Source: Pontibacter fetidus (GTDB lineage: Bacteria > Bacteroidota > Bacteroidia > Cytophagales > Hymenobacteraceae). From it: 64,000 bases of DNA. The notes under the pieces are model-generated. The model did not search any database. It saw only the letters and a program-made list of their open reading frames with translations, and had not been told where the DNA came from. A program made the position numbers and the translations under genes. Below are positions 19,009 through 28,307 of this stretch, one piece after another. How positions within the stretch are numbered: the stretch's first letter is position 1; the number at the start of each line of letters is the position of its first letter. The stretch spans positions 1 through 64,000 of the forward strand of contig NZ_JAAEAA010000019.1 of the NCBI RefSeq assembly GCF_010119545.1. Reading direction: 5' to 3'.

Positions 19009-19938
19009 ATGCCCCAGGTAAAAATCTTTTCCGGATCGGCCTCCCAGTATTTAGCTGAGAAAATTGCTACTGCCTACGGCACTAAGCTCGGCGACCTAAC
19101 TATTTCCCGCTTCAGCGATGGTGAAATTGGCGTACACTATAACGAGTCGGTGCGTGGTGCCGAAGTCTTTATAGTTCTCTCTACGTTTCCGCCGGCTGAT
19201 AACCTGATGGAACTTATGTTGCTGGTAGATGCTGCTAAGCGTGCATCGGCGCACAAGGTAATTGTGGTAATGCCTTACTATGGCTATGCCCGCCAGGACC
19301 GTAAAGACAAGCCACGTGTTTCTATCGGGGCAAAAGTGCTGGCCAATGCCGTGCAGTCCTGCGGTGCCGACCGCCTGATGACCTGCGACCTGCATGCCGG
19401 CCAGATACAAGGTTTCTTCGATATTCCGGTAGATCATCTGGATGGATCAGCCATATTTGTGCCTTACCTGCGCAGCCTTAACCTGGGCGAGAACCTTATC
19501 TTTGCGTCTCCGGACGTGGGTGGTGTGGTACGTACAAGATCATTTGCCAAGAACTTTGGTGCCGAAATGGTAGTTTGCGACAAGCACCGTGTGCGCGCCA
19601 ACGAAATTGCCTCGATGCAGGTGATCGGTAACGTGGAAGGCCTGGATGTAGTGTTGGTGGATGACATGGTAGACACTGCCGGAACGATAACCAAAGCAGC
19701 GCAGCTGTTAAAAGAAAAAGGTGCCAGATCAGTTCGTGCTATTGCCACGCACCCGGTGCTTTCGGGTCCGGCTTACGAGCGCATCGAGAACTCGGTACTG
19801 GAGGAACTGGTAGTTTCTGATACCATTCCACTTAAGCAGGCTTCTTCTAAAATAAAGGTGCTTACGTTCTCCGAACTGTTTGCACGCGCTATTAACAACG
19901 TAGTTACGCACGAGTCTATAAGCTCGCTGTTTATATAA
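19009..19938 (+). CDS. prs: Ribose-phosphate pyrophosphokinase
   Basis: Makes PRPP from ribose 5-phosphate and ATP. Length 309 is normal. Visible motifs are SRFSDGEIGV (30-39), PYYGYARQDRKDKPR (about 95-109, flexible loop), DLHAGQIQGFFDIP (about 125-138) and the PRPP loop VVLVDDMVDTAGT (about 214-226). It leads the prs-rplY-pth gene order that is common in bacteria, although here rplY has its own promoter candidate after an AT-rich repeat. Confidence 0.97.
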   Translation: MPQVKIFSGSASQYLAEKIATAYGTKLGDLTISRFSDGEIGVHYNESVRGAEVFIVLSTFPPADNLMELMLLVDAAKRASAHKVIVVMPYYGYARQDRKDKPRVSIGAKVLANAVQSCGADRLMTCDLHAGQIQGFFDIPVDHLDGSAIFVPYLRSLNLGENLIFASPDVGGVVRTRSFAKNFGAEMVVCDKHRVRANEIASMQVIGNVEGLDVVLVDDMVDTAGTITKAAQLLKEKGARSVRAIATHPVLSGPAYERIENSVLEELVVSDTIPLKQASSKIKVLTFSELFARAINNVVTHESISSLFI

Positions 19939-20032
19939 GCTGAATTGTTAAATGGCTGAATGGTTAAATTGTTAATATTTTTTTAGAACAAATTTCAACA
20001 ATTAAACAATTTAGCCTTCAACAATTAAAATA
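19939..20032. repeat. AT-rich inverted repeat (ATTGTTAAATGGTT family)
   Basis: GAATTGTTAAATGG...GGTTAAATTGTTAA on the left and TTCAACAATTAAACAATTTA plus TTCAACAATTAAAA on the right form an imperfect hairpin. It starts just after the prs stop codon and ends just before the rplY promoter. Confidence 0.65.
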
Positions 20033-20039
20033 AAAGGTC

Positions 20040-20047
20040 TACCTTTG
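20040..20047 (+). promoter_or_regulatory. Candidate promoter -7 element for rplY
   Basis: TACCTTTG matches TAnnTTTG, 30 bp before the rplY ATG. Confidence 0.55.
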
Positions 20048-20077
20048 TGGCTCGAAAAATTTTAACAAATTCATTTT

Positions 20078-20668
20078 ATGAAAACTTTAGAGATTATAGG
20101 GTTTAAAAGAGCAAATCTCGGCAAAGCGCAGACAAAAGAACTGCGTAATGAGTCTTATGTACCAGGTGTATTATATGGCGGCGCTGAGCAAGTTCACTTC
20201 TATGCACCAGCTATCCTGTTCAGAGACTTAGTTTATTCTCCGGAAGTATACGAAGTAGACTTAAATATTGAAGGGACACACTACAGAGCAGTAATGCAGG
20301 ATGTACAGTTCCACCCGGTTAACGAAATGCTGTTACACGTTGACTTCCTGGAGCTACAGGATGACAAGCCAGTGAAAATGGAAATTCCGGTTAAAATGGT
20401 TGGTACTTCTCCAGGTGTTATAGTTGGTGGTAAACTTGTAACGAAGCTGCGTAAGCTTAAAGTAAAAGCGCTTCCTGCAAACCTGCCAGACTATATCGAA
20501 GTTGATATCTCTGAACTTGAGCTTGGTAAGTCAATCAAAGTTAGCAAGATCAACACTGGTGGTAACTACGAGATCCTTACAAACGCATTAGCACCAGTTG
20601 CAACAGTAACTATCCCTCGTGCGCTTAAGAGTGCTCAGATGGAAGAAGCCCGCGCTGGTAAAAAATAA
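20078..20668 (+). CDS. rplY: 50S ribosomal protein L25 (Ctc form)
   Basis: 5S rRNA-binding ribosomal protein of the two-domain CTC type, 196 residues. The N-terminal L25 domain (about 1-92, RANLGKAQTKELRNESYVPGVLYG in part) is followed by the C-terminal TL5/CTC beta domain (about 98-185, VPVKMVGTSPGV, LEVDISELELGKSI-like). The tail is charged. Codon use is biased and the gene lacks the full CTATAG word, as expected for high expression. A terminator follows. Confidence 0.95.
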   Translation: MKTLEIIGFKRANLGKAQTKELRNESYVPGVLYGGAEQVHFYAPAILFRDLVYSPEVYEVDLNIEGTHYRAVMQDVQFHPVNEMLLHVDFLELQDDKPVKMEIPVKMVGTSPGVIVGGKLVTKLRKLKVKALPANLPDYIEVDISELELGKSIKVSKINTGGNYEILTNALAPVATVTIPRALKSAQMEEARAGKK

Positions 20669-20688
20669 GCTTTGCTTCTCAGCAATCA

Positions 20689-20720
20689 AATCCTGCCCTG
20701 CTCCAAAGCGGGGCAGGATT
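20689..20720 (+). terminator. Terminator of rplY
   Basis: AATCCTGCCCTGC pairs with GCGGGGCAGGATT (one G-T pair), with a 6-nt loop and a T run. Confidence 0.85.
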
Positions 20721-20734
20721 TTTTGTTTATGATG

Positions 20735-20944
20735 AGAGGTTTAATTGTTCAATGGTTTAATTGCTAAATTGCTGTTTGTTGATTGGTAATTGCTGGTTGT
20801 TGCCTGAACCTGGATAAATAGAGAATTTTATGATTAACAAGGTTTATAGAGATCGTACTTCTCACGATTGAAGGTTTGTCTGAACTATAGTTTACAGAAC
20901 CATTTAACAATTAAGTCATCAACAAGTTAACAATCAAGCAATTG
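20735..20944. repeat. AT-rich inverted repeat upstream of pth
   Basis: Left arm around 20735-20800 (TTAATTGTTCAATGGTTTAA, TTGTTGATTGGTAATTGCTG) and right arm around 20902-20944 (CCATTTAACAATTAAG, AACAATCAAGCAATTGAG) are complementary in blocks. The right arm runs into a possible TTG start of pth. Confidence 0.5.
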
Positions 20945-21022
20945 AGCACTTCAACTATAGATACTATAAAACAATGGCTGGGGCTGGCACCAAAAGCTCC
21001 TGCCCTACCCGAAGATACAAGC

Positions 21023-21586
21023 ATGAAATACCTTATAGTTGGCTTGGGCAACATAGGTCCCGAATACGCCGAAACACGCCACAACATCGGATTTATGGTG
21101 CTGGACTATCTGGCTAAAAAGCATGATGCCAAATTTGATGTGAGCCGCCATGCATTTGTAGCTGAATTTAAAGCGAAAGGCCGCACCTATGTGCTGGTAA
21201 AACCTACTACCTACATGAACCTGAGCGGCAAAGCTGTAGGCCATTGGCTAAACTCTTTAAAGCTAAGCCCGGAGCAAATGCTGGTGATAACCGATGATAT
21301 TGCCTTGCCATTTGGCACCTTGCGCATCCGGATGAAGGGCAGCGCCGGTGGGCATAATGGTTTAAAGAATATTGAGCAGACGCTGGGCCACAACAACTAC
21401 CCACGCCTGCGTTTTGGGGTGGGCGATGCGTTCCATAAAGGCAAGCAGGTAGACTACGTCCTCAGCAACTTCAGTAACGACGAACAGGCCGAACTACAGA
21501 CCCTGATCGAGAAATCAGCGGATGCGGTGCTCTCTTTTGGCACCATCGGGCTGGAGCGTACTATGAATACCTTTAACACCAAGTAA
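21023..21586 (+). CDS. pth: Peptidyl-tRNA hydrolase
   Basis: Releases peptides from drop-off peptidyl-tRNAs. From the ATG at 21023 the protein has 187 residues, the normal size, and begins MKYLIVGLGNIGPEYAETRH with the catalytic His in TRHNIGF. KPTTYMNLSGKAV and the GGHNGLKNIEQTLG region follow. An in-frame TTG at 20942 would add 27 residues (IKQWLGLAPKAPALPED in the middle); such an extension may be real in relatives, so the start is uncertain. The acyltransferase gene follows after 16 bp. Confidence 0.93.
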   Translation: MKYLIVGLGNIGPEYAETRHNIGFMVLDYLAKKHDAKFDVSRHAFVAEFKAKGRTYVLVKPTTYMNLSGKAVGHWLNSLKLSPEQMLVITDDIALPFGTLRIRMKGSAGGHNGLKNIEQTLGHNNYPRLRFGVGDAFHKGKQVDYVLSNFSNDEQAELQTLIEKSADAVLSFGTIGLERTMNTFNTK

Positions 21587-21602
21587 GCAGCTCAACTATA
21601 AA

Positions 21603-22679
21603 ATGGCAGTGCAGCAACTCAAACAAGCTCCCTCCAGAGTAACCTCACTCGATTATGTGCGGGGGTTGGCTGCATTTGGTATTTTGCTGTACCACTTCCA
21701 AAGCTGGACACTGGGGCACATGGAGGCTGAGAGTTTCTGGGGACGCATTGGCTTGTATGGTGTTGCTATATTTTATGTACTGAGTGGCCTTACCCTTTAC
21801 CATGTGTACGAAACCCGCCTGCAACTACAGAAAGCCCCGTTAACAGACTTTTACCTGAAGCGCATTTTCAGGCTATTCCCGCTACTATGGCTCATCATGC
21901 CGGTATACTTGCTCATCGACCCTACCCTGCGCGACTGGGACCGGATAGTGCTGAATTTTACTGGCCTTTTCGGTTTTGTGAACTGGGACGAGCCGATTGG
22001 GGTTGGCGTTTGGTCTATTGGTAACGAACTGGTGTTTTACCTTTTCTTCCCTGTTTTCCTGTTTGCGGCAAAGTATAGCCGTTGGGCATTTGCTTTGGAG
22101 TGTTTGCTTATAGTTGCCATTGCCATATACTTTGCTTTTTATAGTATAGATGATGCTGCCCCGCTCGCTCAAGAGTGGCGTGATTATGTAAACCCTTTTA
22201 ACCAGATCTTCCTGTTTTTAGGAGGCGTGGCCATTGGCTATTTCACAAAGTATAAGCAACTACCCTCGCTACCATTAGTGTTGCTATTAATTATGGCTGT
22301 AGCTGTATTTACCTATTACCCGGCTGACGGCAACACCATAACCCTGGTAACCGACTGGAACCGTTTTATTTTCGCGGGCACCTGCCTGGCGGTTTGCTTT
22401 GCCATGTATAAACTACCGCTAACCTTACCCAACGTGCTGCATGTACCTTTGCATACCTTGGGCGAGATCAGTTATGCGGTATACTTGCTTCATCCCCTGG
22501 TACATAAGGTCGTAAAGTATCTGGCAAAACAACTTCACTTTTCTCCCTGGGTCACCATTCTCCTGGCTATAGCTATTACCCTTATACTAAGTTACCTGGT
22601 GTACCAGTATTACGAGAAGCGCTTTATCAGGCTTGGGCAGAAGGTTAGCGCAACTATAACCGGCAAAATGGCAGCTTAA
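21603..22679 (+). CDS. OafA/YrhL-type acyltransferase
   Basis: Integral membrane acyltransferase of family 3, which O-acylates surface polysaccharides or lipids. The 358-residue protein starts with SLDYVRGLAAFGILLYHF (15-32), containing the conserved R and the catalytic His, then shows about ten hydrophobic helices. FYLKRIFRLFPLLW (about 82-95) is the second family signature. There is no SGNH domain. Only 16 bp separate it from pth, so they may share a transcript. The substrate is unknown. Confidence 0.9.
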   Translation: MAVQQLKQAPSRVTSLDYVRGLAAFGILLYHFQSWTLGHMEAESFWGRIGLYGVAIFYVLSGLTLYHVYETRLQLQKAPLTDFYLKRIFRLFPLLWLIMPVYLLIDPTLRDWDRIVLNFTGLFGFVNWDEPIGVGVWSIGNELVFYLFFPVFLFAAKYSRWAFALECLLIVAIAIYFAFYSIDDAAPLAQEWRDYVNPFNQIFLFLGGVAIGYFTKYKQLPSLPLVLLLIMAVAVFTYYPADGNTITLVTDWNRFIFAGTCLAVCFAMYKLPLTLPNVLHVPLHTLGEISYAVYLLHPLVHKVVKYLAKQLHFSPWVTILLAIAITLILSYLVYQYYEKRFIRLGQKVSATITGKMAA

Positions 22680-22772
22680 TTATAATGCTCCTCTCAAAAA
22701 TTCCTGTAGCCAGCCTATAGTTTACAGCTTATTTTATACCTTGTCTCTAATCGCATATTTTACCGCTTGTTC

Positions 22773-24008
22773 ATGAAAAAGGTGCTCCAACTTTACCGTA
22801 ACGCATTTGGTGGGCTGTCGCAGCAGGCCTGGATGATGTCGGTGGTAATGCTGATAAACCGGAGCGGCGCCATGGTTATACCCTTTTTGGGGGTTTACCT
22901 GACAAAGGAGCTAAACTATAGTTTAAAAGAGACCGGCGCTATACTTAGTATTTATGGTTTAGGCTCGGTGTGTGGCTCTTTTCTGGGTGGGTGGCTCACC
23001 GATAAAGTAGGGCATTTTAAAGTACAGTTTGTGAGCCTTACGCTGGGTGGCGCACTATACTTTATACTGCTTAATTTACGTCAGTTCGAGTACATGGCAG
23101 CCGGTGTTTTTATACTTAGCCTGGTAAACGACATGTTGCGACCGGCCAACGCATCCTCTATCGCCTACTATTCAAAACCTGAAAACGTAACCCGTGCTTT
23201 TTCCCTGAACAGAATGGCCATAAACCTTGGCTTTTCTATTGGTCCGGCACTTGGCGGCTTACTGGCAGCGTTATCGTATAAATGGTTGTTCATTGCCGAT
23301 GGCGCTACGTGTATGGCGGCCGGCATTTTCTTTTTTTTATACTTCCGGGCACAGAAAGGGCACCAGCCTGTAAAAGCTAAACCTTCCCAAGAAGCTCCTG
23401 CCGTAAAATCACCGTACCGCGATGGCTGGTTCATACTTTTTGCGGCCTTATGCAGCTTGTTTGCTATCATTTTTTTCCAGCTGTTTGCTACGTTGCCGCT
23501 CTATTATACCCAGGTACACGCCTTATCCGAAACGCACATTGGTTTGCTAATGGCCCTGAACGGCCTTATCGTTTTTTCGCTGGAGATGATCATTGTTTAC
23601 CTGTTAGGTGAGCATGCAAAAAAGTCTGTGCTAGTAGCCAGCGGCTTGCTCATGCTTGGATTTTCTTTCGTGTTGCTTAATCTTTTCCCGCAGGTAAGTG
23701 TGCTTTTTGTATCGATGTTACTGCTCAGCATTTCGGAGATACTGGCCATGCCGTTTATGTCAACTATAACCGTAGAGCGATCGAATATAGATAACAGGGG
23801 TGCTTACATGGGGCTTTATACGATATCGTATGCAGCGGCACATGTTATATCGCCATACCTGGGCACCAGCATTATTGCAGCCTATGGATTTGATATGCTT
23901 TGGTGGGCGTCGGGCGGTTTATCTATAGTTGCTGCTGTAGGTTTATACCTGGTCATCCACCAGATGGAGAAGCAGCGGTTCGCAAGGCAGGCTATAGTTG
24001 CCGGGTAA
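22773..24008 (+). CDS. MFS transporter
   Basis: Major facilitator protein of 411 residues with twelve predicted helices. The first cytoplasmic loop carries the family motif GGWLTDKVGHFK (about 75-86), and a hydrophilic linker with PVKAKPSQEAPAVKSPYRDG divides the halves near residues 195-215. I chose the ATG at 22773 (MKKVLQLYRNAF); a TTG two codons upstream is possible. The substrate is unknown. The 3' end is closed by a bidirectional terminator shared with metG. Confidence 0.88.
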   Translation: MKKVLQLYRNAFGGLSQQAWMMSVVMLINRSGAMVIPFLGVYLTKELNYSLKETGAILSIYGLGSVCGSFLGGWLTDKVGHFKVQFVSLTLGGALYFILLNLRQFEYMAAGVFILSLVNDMLRPANASSIAYYSKPENVTRAFSLNRMAINLGFSIGPALGGLLAALSYKWLFIADGATCMAAGIFFFLYFRAQKGHQPVKAKPSQEAPAVKSPYRDGWFILFAALCSLFAIIFFQLFATLPLYYTQVHALSETHIGLLMALNGLIVFSLEMIIVYLLGEHAKKSVLVASGLLMLGFSFVLLNLFPQVSVLFVSMLLLSISEILAMPFMSTITVERSNIDNRGAYMGLYTISYAAAHVISPYLGTSIIAAYGFDMLWWASGGLSIVAAVGLYLVIHQMEKQRFARQAIVAG

Positions 24009-24037
24009 AGGTGAGAGTCAACCTATTTAGTCTATAC

Positions 24038-24074
24038 AAAAAGCCCCACAACTATAGTAGCTGCGGGGCTTTTT
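24038..24074. terminator. Bidirectional terminator between the MFS gene and metG
   Basis: AAAAAGCCCC pairs with GGGGCTTTTT. The loop contains AACTATAG. Confidence 0.82.
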
Positions 24075-24094
24075 CATTTAATTTAAACTATAAT

Positions 24095-26140
24095 TTACGA
24101 TACTGTACCTCCAGGCTTTACCTCTTTGCTTGGCTGCACAAACGCTAGGGAGCCATCTGCATTCTCAGCCATCAAAATCATGCCCTGGCTGGTAATGCCT
24201 TTGATGTCGCGCGGTGCCAGGTTAACCAATATGCTTACCTGCTGGCCTACGATCTCGTCTGGGTTAAAGAACTCTGCAATGCCGCTCACTATGGTGCGCT
24301 GGTCTATACCAGTATCTATAGTTAACTTCAGCAACTTTTTGGTTTTGGCTACTTTCTCGGCGGCAAGTATAGTTCCGATACGGATATCCATTTTAGAGAA
24401 GTCCTCGAACGAGATATTCTCTTTGGCTGGCGCTACTACCGCATTTGCTGCTTCGTTTGCCTTCTTCGTATCCAGTAACTTTTGCACCTGCGCTTCTACG
24501 GCTGCATCTTCTACTTTTTCAAACAGCAATGCAGGAGTACCAATCACGTGTCCTTCTTTCAGCAGATCGTCAGCACCGGCATCTGTCCAGCTGTTACCTA
24601 AGGCCATGTTCAGCATATTGCGCAGCTTCTCTGCAGAATCCGGAAGGAATGGCTCCATAAGTATAGCCAGGCTACCAGAGATCTGAAGCGCGATATTCAT
24701 GATGGTTTTTACACGCTCTTCGTCTGTTTTTATCAGCTTCCAGGGCTCTGTGTCGGCCAGGTATTTGTTGCCCAAACGTGCCAGGTTCATTAGTTCGCCT
24801 AAGGCATCGCGGAACTTGTAACGCTCTATGTGCGCAGCAATTACCATAGGCATACCGGCTAATACTTCCAATACTTCTTTATCGTAATCGGTTAATTCGT
24901 TGCGAGTTGGTACAGCGCCGTTGTAATACTTTTGGGTAAGCACTACCGCGCGGTTTATAAAGTTACCTAGTATAGCCAGCAACTCGTTGTTATTGCGGGC
25001 CTGGTAGTCTTTCCAAGTAAAGTCGTTGTCTTTGGTTTCCGGGGCATTGGCACACAGTGCATAACGCAGCACATCGCCTTTACCTTTAAAATCCTCCAGG
25101 TACTCGTGCAGCCACACCGCCCAGTTACGCGACGTGGATATCTTATCGCCTTCCAGGTTCAGGAATTCGTTGGCAGGCACGTTGTCTGGCAAAATGTAAT
25201 CGCCGTGCGCCTTCAGCATGCTCGGGAAAATGATGCAGTGGAACACGATGTTATCCTTACCAATAAAATGTACCAGCTTTGTATCTTCGTCTTTCCAGTA
25301 TTTTTCCCAATCCGGCGTCAACGCTTTGGTGGCTGAGATATAACCGATCGGTGCATCGAACCATACATACAATACTTTTCCTTCTGCACCTTCAACCGGA
25401 ACAGGCACACCCCAGTCCAGGTCACGGGTTACGGCACGTGGCTGCAAGCCCTGGTCTATCCACGATTTGCACTGCCCGTACACGTTTGGTTTCCAGTCAG
25501 ATTTGTGGCCTTCTACTATCCATTCGCGCAGCCATTGTTCGTACTCGTTTAGTGGCAGGTACCAGTGCTTTGTTTCGCGCATTACCGGCACGGCTCCACT
25601 TAATGTACTTTTCGGATTGATCAGGTCTGTTGCATTGAGTGTAGAACCGCAGCTTTCGCACTGGTCGCCGTAGGCATTTTCGTTTCCGCACTTAGGGCAG
25701 GTACCCACTATGTAACGGTCCGCTAAAAATTGCTTTGCTTCCTCGTCGTAATATTGTTGGGTGGTCTGCTCTATAAACTTACCGTCGTTGTATAGTTTCA
25801 GGAAGAAATCAGAAGCTGTTTCGTGGTGTATTTTAGAAGAAGTACGGTCGTAGATATCAAACGAAATGTTGAAATCGGCAAACGATTGCTTGATCAGCTC
25901 ATGGTATTTATCTACGGCTTGCTGCGGCGTAATTCCTTCTTTTTTAGCGCGTATCGTTATCGGAACGCCATGCTCATCAGACCCGCAAATAAATTTAACA
26001 TCGCGGTTTTGCAGGCGCAGGTAGCGTACGTAAATATCAGCCGGCAGGTACACCCCAGCCAGGTGGCCGATATGTACCGGGCCATTGGCATAAGGCAAAG
26101 CTGCCGTTACAGTATAGCGTTTAGGAGTAGTTGTTGTCAT
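24095..26140 (-). CDS. metG: Methionyl-tRNA synthetase
   Basis: Class I synthetase of 681 residues charging tRNA-Met. The HIGH motif is at 23-26, four zinc cysteines at 148, 151, 161 and 164, and the KMSKS loop appears as KISTS at 333-337. A C-terminal EMAP II-like tRNA-binding domain (about 575-681, [17 protein letters not shown]) gives the long dimeric form. The ATG at 26140 is chosen because residues from there ([20 protein letters not shown]) match the family; an upstream in-frame start at 26182 adds a hydrophobic, non-homologous stretch. A -7 element sits at 26159-26166. Confidence 0.96.
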   Translation of the reverse strand: MTTTTPKRYTVTAALPYANGPVHIGHLAGVYLPADIYVRYLRLQNRDVKFICGSDEHGVPITIRAKKEGITPQQAVDKYHELIKQSFADFNISFDIYDRTSSKIHHETASDFFLKLYNDGKFIEQTTQQYYDEEAKQFLADRYIVGTCPKCGNENAYGDQCESCGSTLNATDLINPKSTLSGAVPVMRETKHWYLPLNEYEQWLREWIVEGHKSDWKPNVYGQCKSWIDQGLQPRAVTRDLDWGVPVPVEGAEGKVLYVWFDAPIGYISATKALTPDWEKYWKDEDTKLVHFIGKDNIVFHCIIFPSMLKAHGDYILPDNVPANEFLNLEGDKISTSRNWAVWLHEYLEDFKGKGDVLRYALCANAPETKDNDFTWKDYQARNNNELLAILGNFINRAVVLTQKYYNGAVPTRNELTDYDKEVLEVLAGMPMVIAAHIERYKFRDALGELMNLARLGNKYLADTEPWKLIKTDEERVKTIMNIALQISGSLAILMEPFLPDSAEKLRNMLNMALGNSWTDAGADDLLKEGHVIGTPALLFEKVEDAAVEAQVQKLLDTKKANEAANAVVAPAKENISFEDFSKMDIRIGTILAAEKVAKTKKLLKLTIDTGIDQRTIVSGIAEFFNPDEIVGQQVSILVNLAPRDIKGITSQGMILMAENADGSLAFVQPSKEVKPGGTVS

Positions 26141-26158
26141 TTTTCTTCTTAAAAAAAG

Positions 26159-26166
26159 CAAATATA
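26159..26166 (-). promoter_or_regulatory. Candidate promoter -7 element for metG
   Basis: TATATTTG on the minus strand matches TAnnTTTG, 19 bp upstream of the chosen ATG, which also supports that start. Confidence 0.55.
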
Positions 26167-26282
26167 CGAATAGCAGCCACAATGCGCCCAGCTATAGTTT
26201 CACATCCTATAAAATCAGAAAACTATAGTTACCTATGGCGGCTTCTTCCGTAAACGGAACATCACCTACTGTATACTTTAAC

Positions 26283-26495
26283 ATGAAGCAGAAAGATAAT
26301 GCCCATACCAAAAAAGGAGACGGCGACACGCTGGGCGAAACTAAAAAAAGAAAGCTAAGTGATAACCCGGCTCCTACAAATGCCGACCGTGAATCGGAAA
26401 CCACCCCACCCGACCACGAAGTATACGTGGACCTGGAACCCGACGAACTGCATGTAGGAGACGTAGACCAGGAACCCGAAGATGTAAGTAAATAA
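26283..26495 (+). CDS. Small acidic protein, unknown function
   Basis: A very hydrophilic protein of 70 residues (MKQKDNAHTKKGDGDTLGET at the start) with a basic N-terminal third and an acidic C-terminal half rich in Glu, Asp and Pro. It is probably disordered and I know no family. An in-frame ATG at 26235 would add 16 residues, but the DNA there contains a short palindrome (TTCCGT-aa-ACGGAA) and CTATAG-rich leader, so I prefer the internal start. A perfect terminator follows. Confidence 0.5.
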   Translation: MKQKDNAHTKKGDGDTLGETKKRKLSDNPAPTNADRESETTPPDHEVYVDLEPDELHVGDVDQEPEDVSK

Positions 26496-26503
26496 CGTGT
26501 AGC

Positions 26504-26560
26504 AACTATAGCAAAGCGGGCGCAGCATTTAATGAATGCTGCGCCCGCTTTGCTATAGTT
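26504..26560. terminator. Perfect 26-bp-stem terminator with CTATAG ends
   Basis: Left arm 26504-26529 and right arm 26535-26560 are perfectly complementary around a 5-nt loop. The core is GCAAAGCGGGCGCAGCATT and each arm is capped by AACTATA/TATAGTT. It separates two convergent small genes, and the right arm touches the last base of the lipoprotein gene. Confidence 0.88.
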
Positions 26561-26880
26561 TAATTGCCGCCTTTTCGGCGATTTACCGGCCTTGGGGTAT
26601 GCTTGGTAGTATCAACCGGCGAATTGGGTAACTGCTCAGGCCTTACTTCCGGTGGTTTAGATGCCGGGCCGTTACGGTTTTCTTCTATGTTCTTTTTCCG
26701 GTTAATGTCGCTCGACTGTTCATCCATGCGGTCGCGAAGGTCGGCGTCTGCATTGCCGCGTAAGCGTATGCGCCGGTTCTGCTCCACTCCTGCCGCTCCT
26801 TCCTCACCTTCCGACAAAGAGGTACATCCTACCAAGCCCAACACCGCCAACCCAACTATAGCGCTTCTATACTTTTTCAT
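26560..26880 (-). CDS. Small lipoprotein, unknown function
   Basis: A 106-residue protein with a lipoprotein signal peptide (MKKYRSAIVGLAVLGLVGC, lipobox LVGC, lipidated C19). The mature part is highly charged, low in hydrophobics and probably disordered, with RMDEQSSDINRKKNIEENRN in the middle and a Pro-rich C-terminus. No family is recognised. Two CTATAG words flank it. Confidence 0.75.
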   Translation of the reverse strand: MKKYRSAIVGLAVLGLVGCTSLSEGEEGAAGVEQNRRIRLRGNADADLRDRMDEQSSDINRKKNIEENRNGPASKPPEVRPEQLPNSPVDTTKHTPRPVNRRKGGN

Positions 26881-26987
26881 AGCTTATTATTTTAACCGGG
26901 CACGCAACTACAAATCATGCACTTATAGTTTAAAGTATACGGCAGAAAACTATAGTTTAACAGAAGTAAAGCAGGTTTATAGCAAGT

Positions 26988-27248
26988 TTACCTTTCAGTT
27001 AATGATCTGTAACCGATCTGGGTCAGCATCAGTCCATCGGGTGCCGGGTTTACGTAAGCTAGTTTTGCCAGATGCTGCTCTGCCTCTTTCTGCACATCTT
27101 TATATTTAGGGTACTTGTCCTGCAAAATCGGGTAAAGGTCCTCGTAGCGCAACACTTCGCCTTCACTAATGTTGTTTGTGTTAAAGGCATCCATTATAAT
27201 CTGCGAAAGGTTCTCAATATTCTCAGCCTCTGAATGTAGTTCTGTCAT
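26988..27248 (-). CDS. Small hypothetical protein
   Basis: An 86-residue soluble protein (MTELHSEAENIENLSQIIMD at the start). Predicted mostly helical, with a helical first part and YEDLYPILQDKYPKYKDVQKE in the centre (quoted in part), ending LTQIGYRSLTER, which recalls a small winged-helix-like fold. I do not recognise the family. It lies alone between the lipoprotein gene and a repeat-rich gap, co-directional with its neighbours. Confidence 0.65.
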   Translation of the reverse strand: MTELHSEAENIENLSQIIMDAFNTNNISEGEVLRYEDLYPILQDKYPKYKDVQKEAEQHLAKLAYVNPAPDGLMLTQIGYRSLTER

Positions 27249-27543
27249 CGTTTTATAGTTTATAGTTCAGGTTAACAGGTACGGCAGGCTGGGTTAATTG
27301 TTAGTTGTTGATTGCTGATTGTTGATTACAGGAAAGGTTGAAAGGCATATTTGCTAAACTGAAGATAGGTACACTATGCTATTGTAATTGTACTGCCGCG
27401 AGCGTCCTGACTCGTAATTTGGGGTGGTGTCGTACCTCCAGATACAACTGGCCGACACCGACAGGCATGGCAAAGGCGCTGGCTATAGTTCTATAGTTAA
27501 GTTATAGTTTATAGTTGAAGCAAAATCCAGATTCAGACAAACT
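27249..27543. other. Repeat-rich intergenic gap before msrB 3' end
   Basis: Holds AT-rich TTGTTGATTGCTGATTG repeats (27295-27330), a fragment resembling the family B repeat (gcgagcgtcctgactcg near 27399), an inverted pair GGTGTCG/CGACACC near 27425-27460 and a cluster of four TATAGTT words at 27483-27516. No gene is seen. Confidence 0.5.
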
Positions 27544-28095
27544 TTACTTAGTGGCCTTAAAATCTAATGCAGCGGAGTTGAGGCAGTAGCGCAGGCCGGT
27601 CGGTTTGGGGCCATCATCAAACACGTGGCCAAGGTGGCCACCGCAACGGGCGCAAACAACTTCGGTGCGCACCATGCCGCCGCTTGTGTCTTTCACTTCC
27701 CTTATTCTATAGTTGGCAATGGGTTTCCAGAAACTGGGCCAGCCGGTACCGGACTCAAATTTGGTTGCTGAGCTGAAAACCGGGTTGTGGCAAGCCGCGC
27801 AATAGTAAGTGCCTTTAGCTTTGTTGGCGTTATACTTGTTTCTGAAGGCCGGCTCGGTGCCTTTTTTACGGAGTACAAAATACTGCTGTGGCGTCAGCAC
27901 TTTTTCCCATTCGGCATCAGTTTTATAAACGGTGTCGCGCTGTGTTTGGCTGTTCAGTTCTGCTGTTTTGGCTTCGGGTAAAGGAGCTTCGCCGGAAGTA
28001 GCGGTAGTGTAAGCGGCATTTGCTGGTTGGTCCTGCTGGTTGCAGCCCACTAAGGTAAATGCCAAAGCTGTAGTTAAAATATGGAATACGTTCAT
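27544..28095 (-). CDS. msrB: Exported methionine-R-sulfoxide reductase MsrB
   Basis: Repairs oxidised methionine (R-sulfoxide) in proteins. The 183 residues start with a lipoprotein signal ([10 protein letters not shown]18), then a linker, then the MsrB domain from about residue 60. Two CxxC zinc sites are visible (CAAC, CARC), with GTGWPSFW and the catalytic C171 in RYCLNS. The lipid anchor places it in the periplasm or outer membrane. It stands alone; a CTATAG word lies just upstream of the start. Confidence 0.93.
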   Translation of the reverse strand: MNVFHILTTALAFTLVGCNQQDQPANAAYTTATSGEAPLPEAKTAELNSQTQRDTVYKTDAEWEKVLTPQQYFVLRKKGTEPAFRNKYNANKAKGTYYCAACHNPVFSSATKFESGTGWPSFWKPIANYRIREVKDTSGGMVRTEVVCARCGGHLGHVFDDGPKPTGLRYCLNSAALDFKATK

Positions 28096-28279
28096 AGCTA
28101 TAGTTACGCGTTAAAAGAGGCCAGGGCTTAATACACTGCATTATTTATACCTCAATTGAACAAAGATGCCCTACCTTATGTTTGCCCCTTAATCAGCGTC
28201 AGTTCAACGATCCTGAGGAAATAATAAAAACATAACCTCTTTATTTCGAGCAGGCTACTAAATTTCAAAGGTTTTTTAG

Positions 28280-28287
28280 TAATTTTG
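28280..28287 (+). promoter_or_regulatory. Candidate promoter -7 element for typA
   Basis: TAATTTTG matches TAnnTTTG, 20 bp before the ATG of typA. Confidence 0.5.
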
Positions 28288-28307
28288 CACCTCGAAAAAT
28301 CAATTCA

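Noticed and set aside
24126..24686. 186-codon open frame antisense to metG
   Set aside because: It lies wholly within a well-supported metG reading frame.
25110..25145. KISTS in place of KMSKS in MetG as an anomaly
   Set aside because: Variants such as KMSTS or KISTS are, to my knowledge, common in this MetG subgroup.
26120..26140. Extended MetG N-terminus from the start at 26182
   Set aside because: The extra residues are hydrophobic and outside the family alignment, and a promoter element lies between the two starts.
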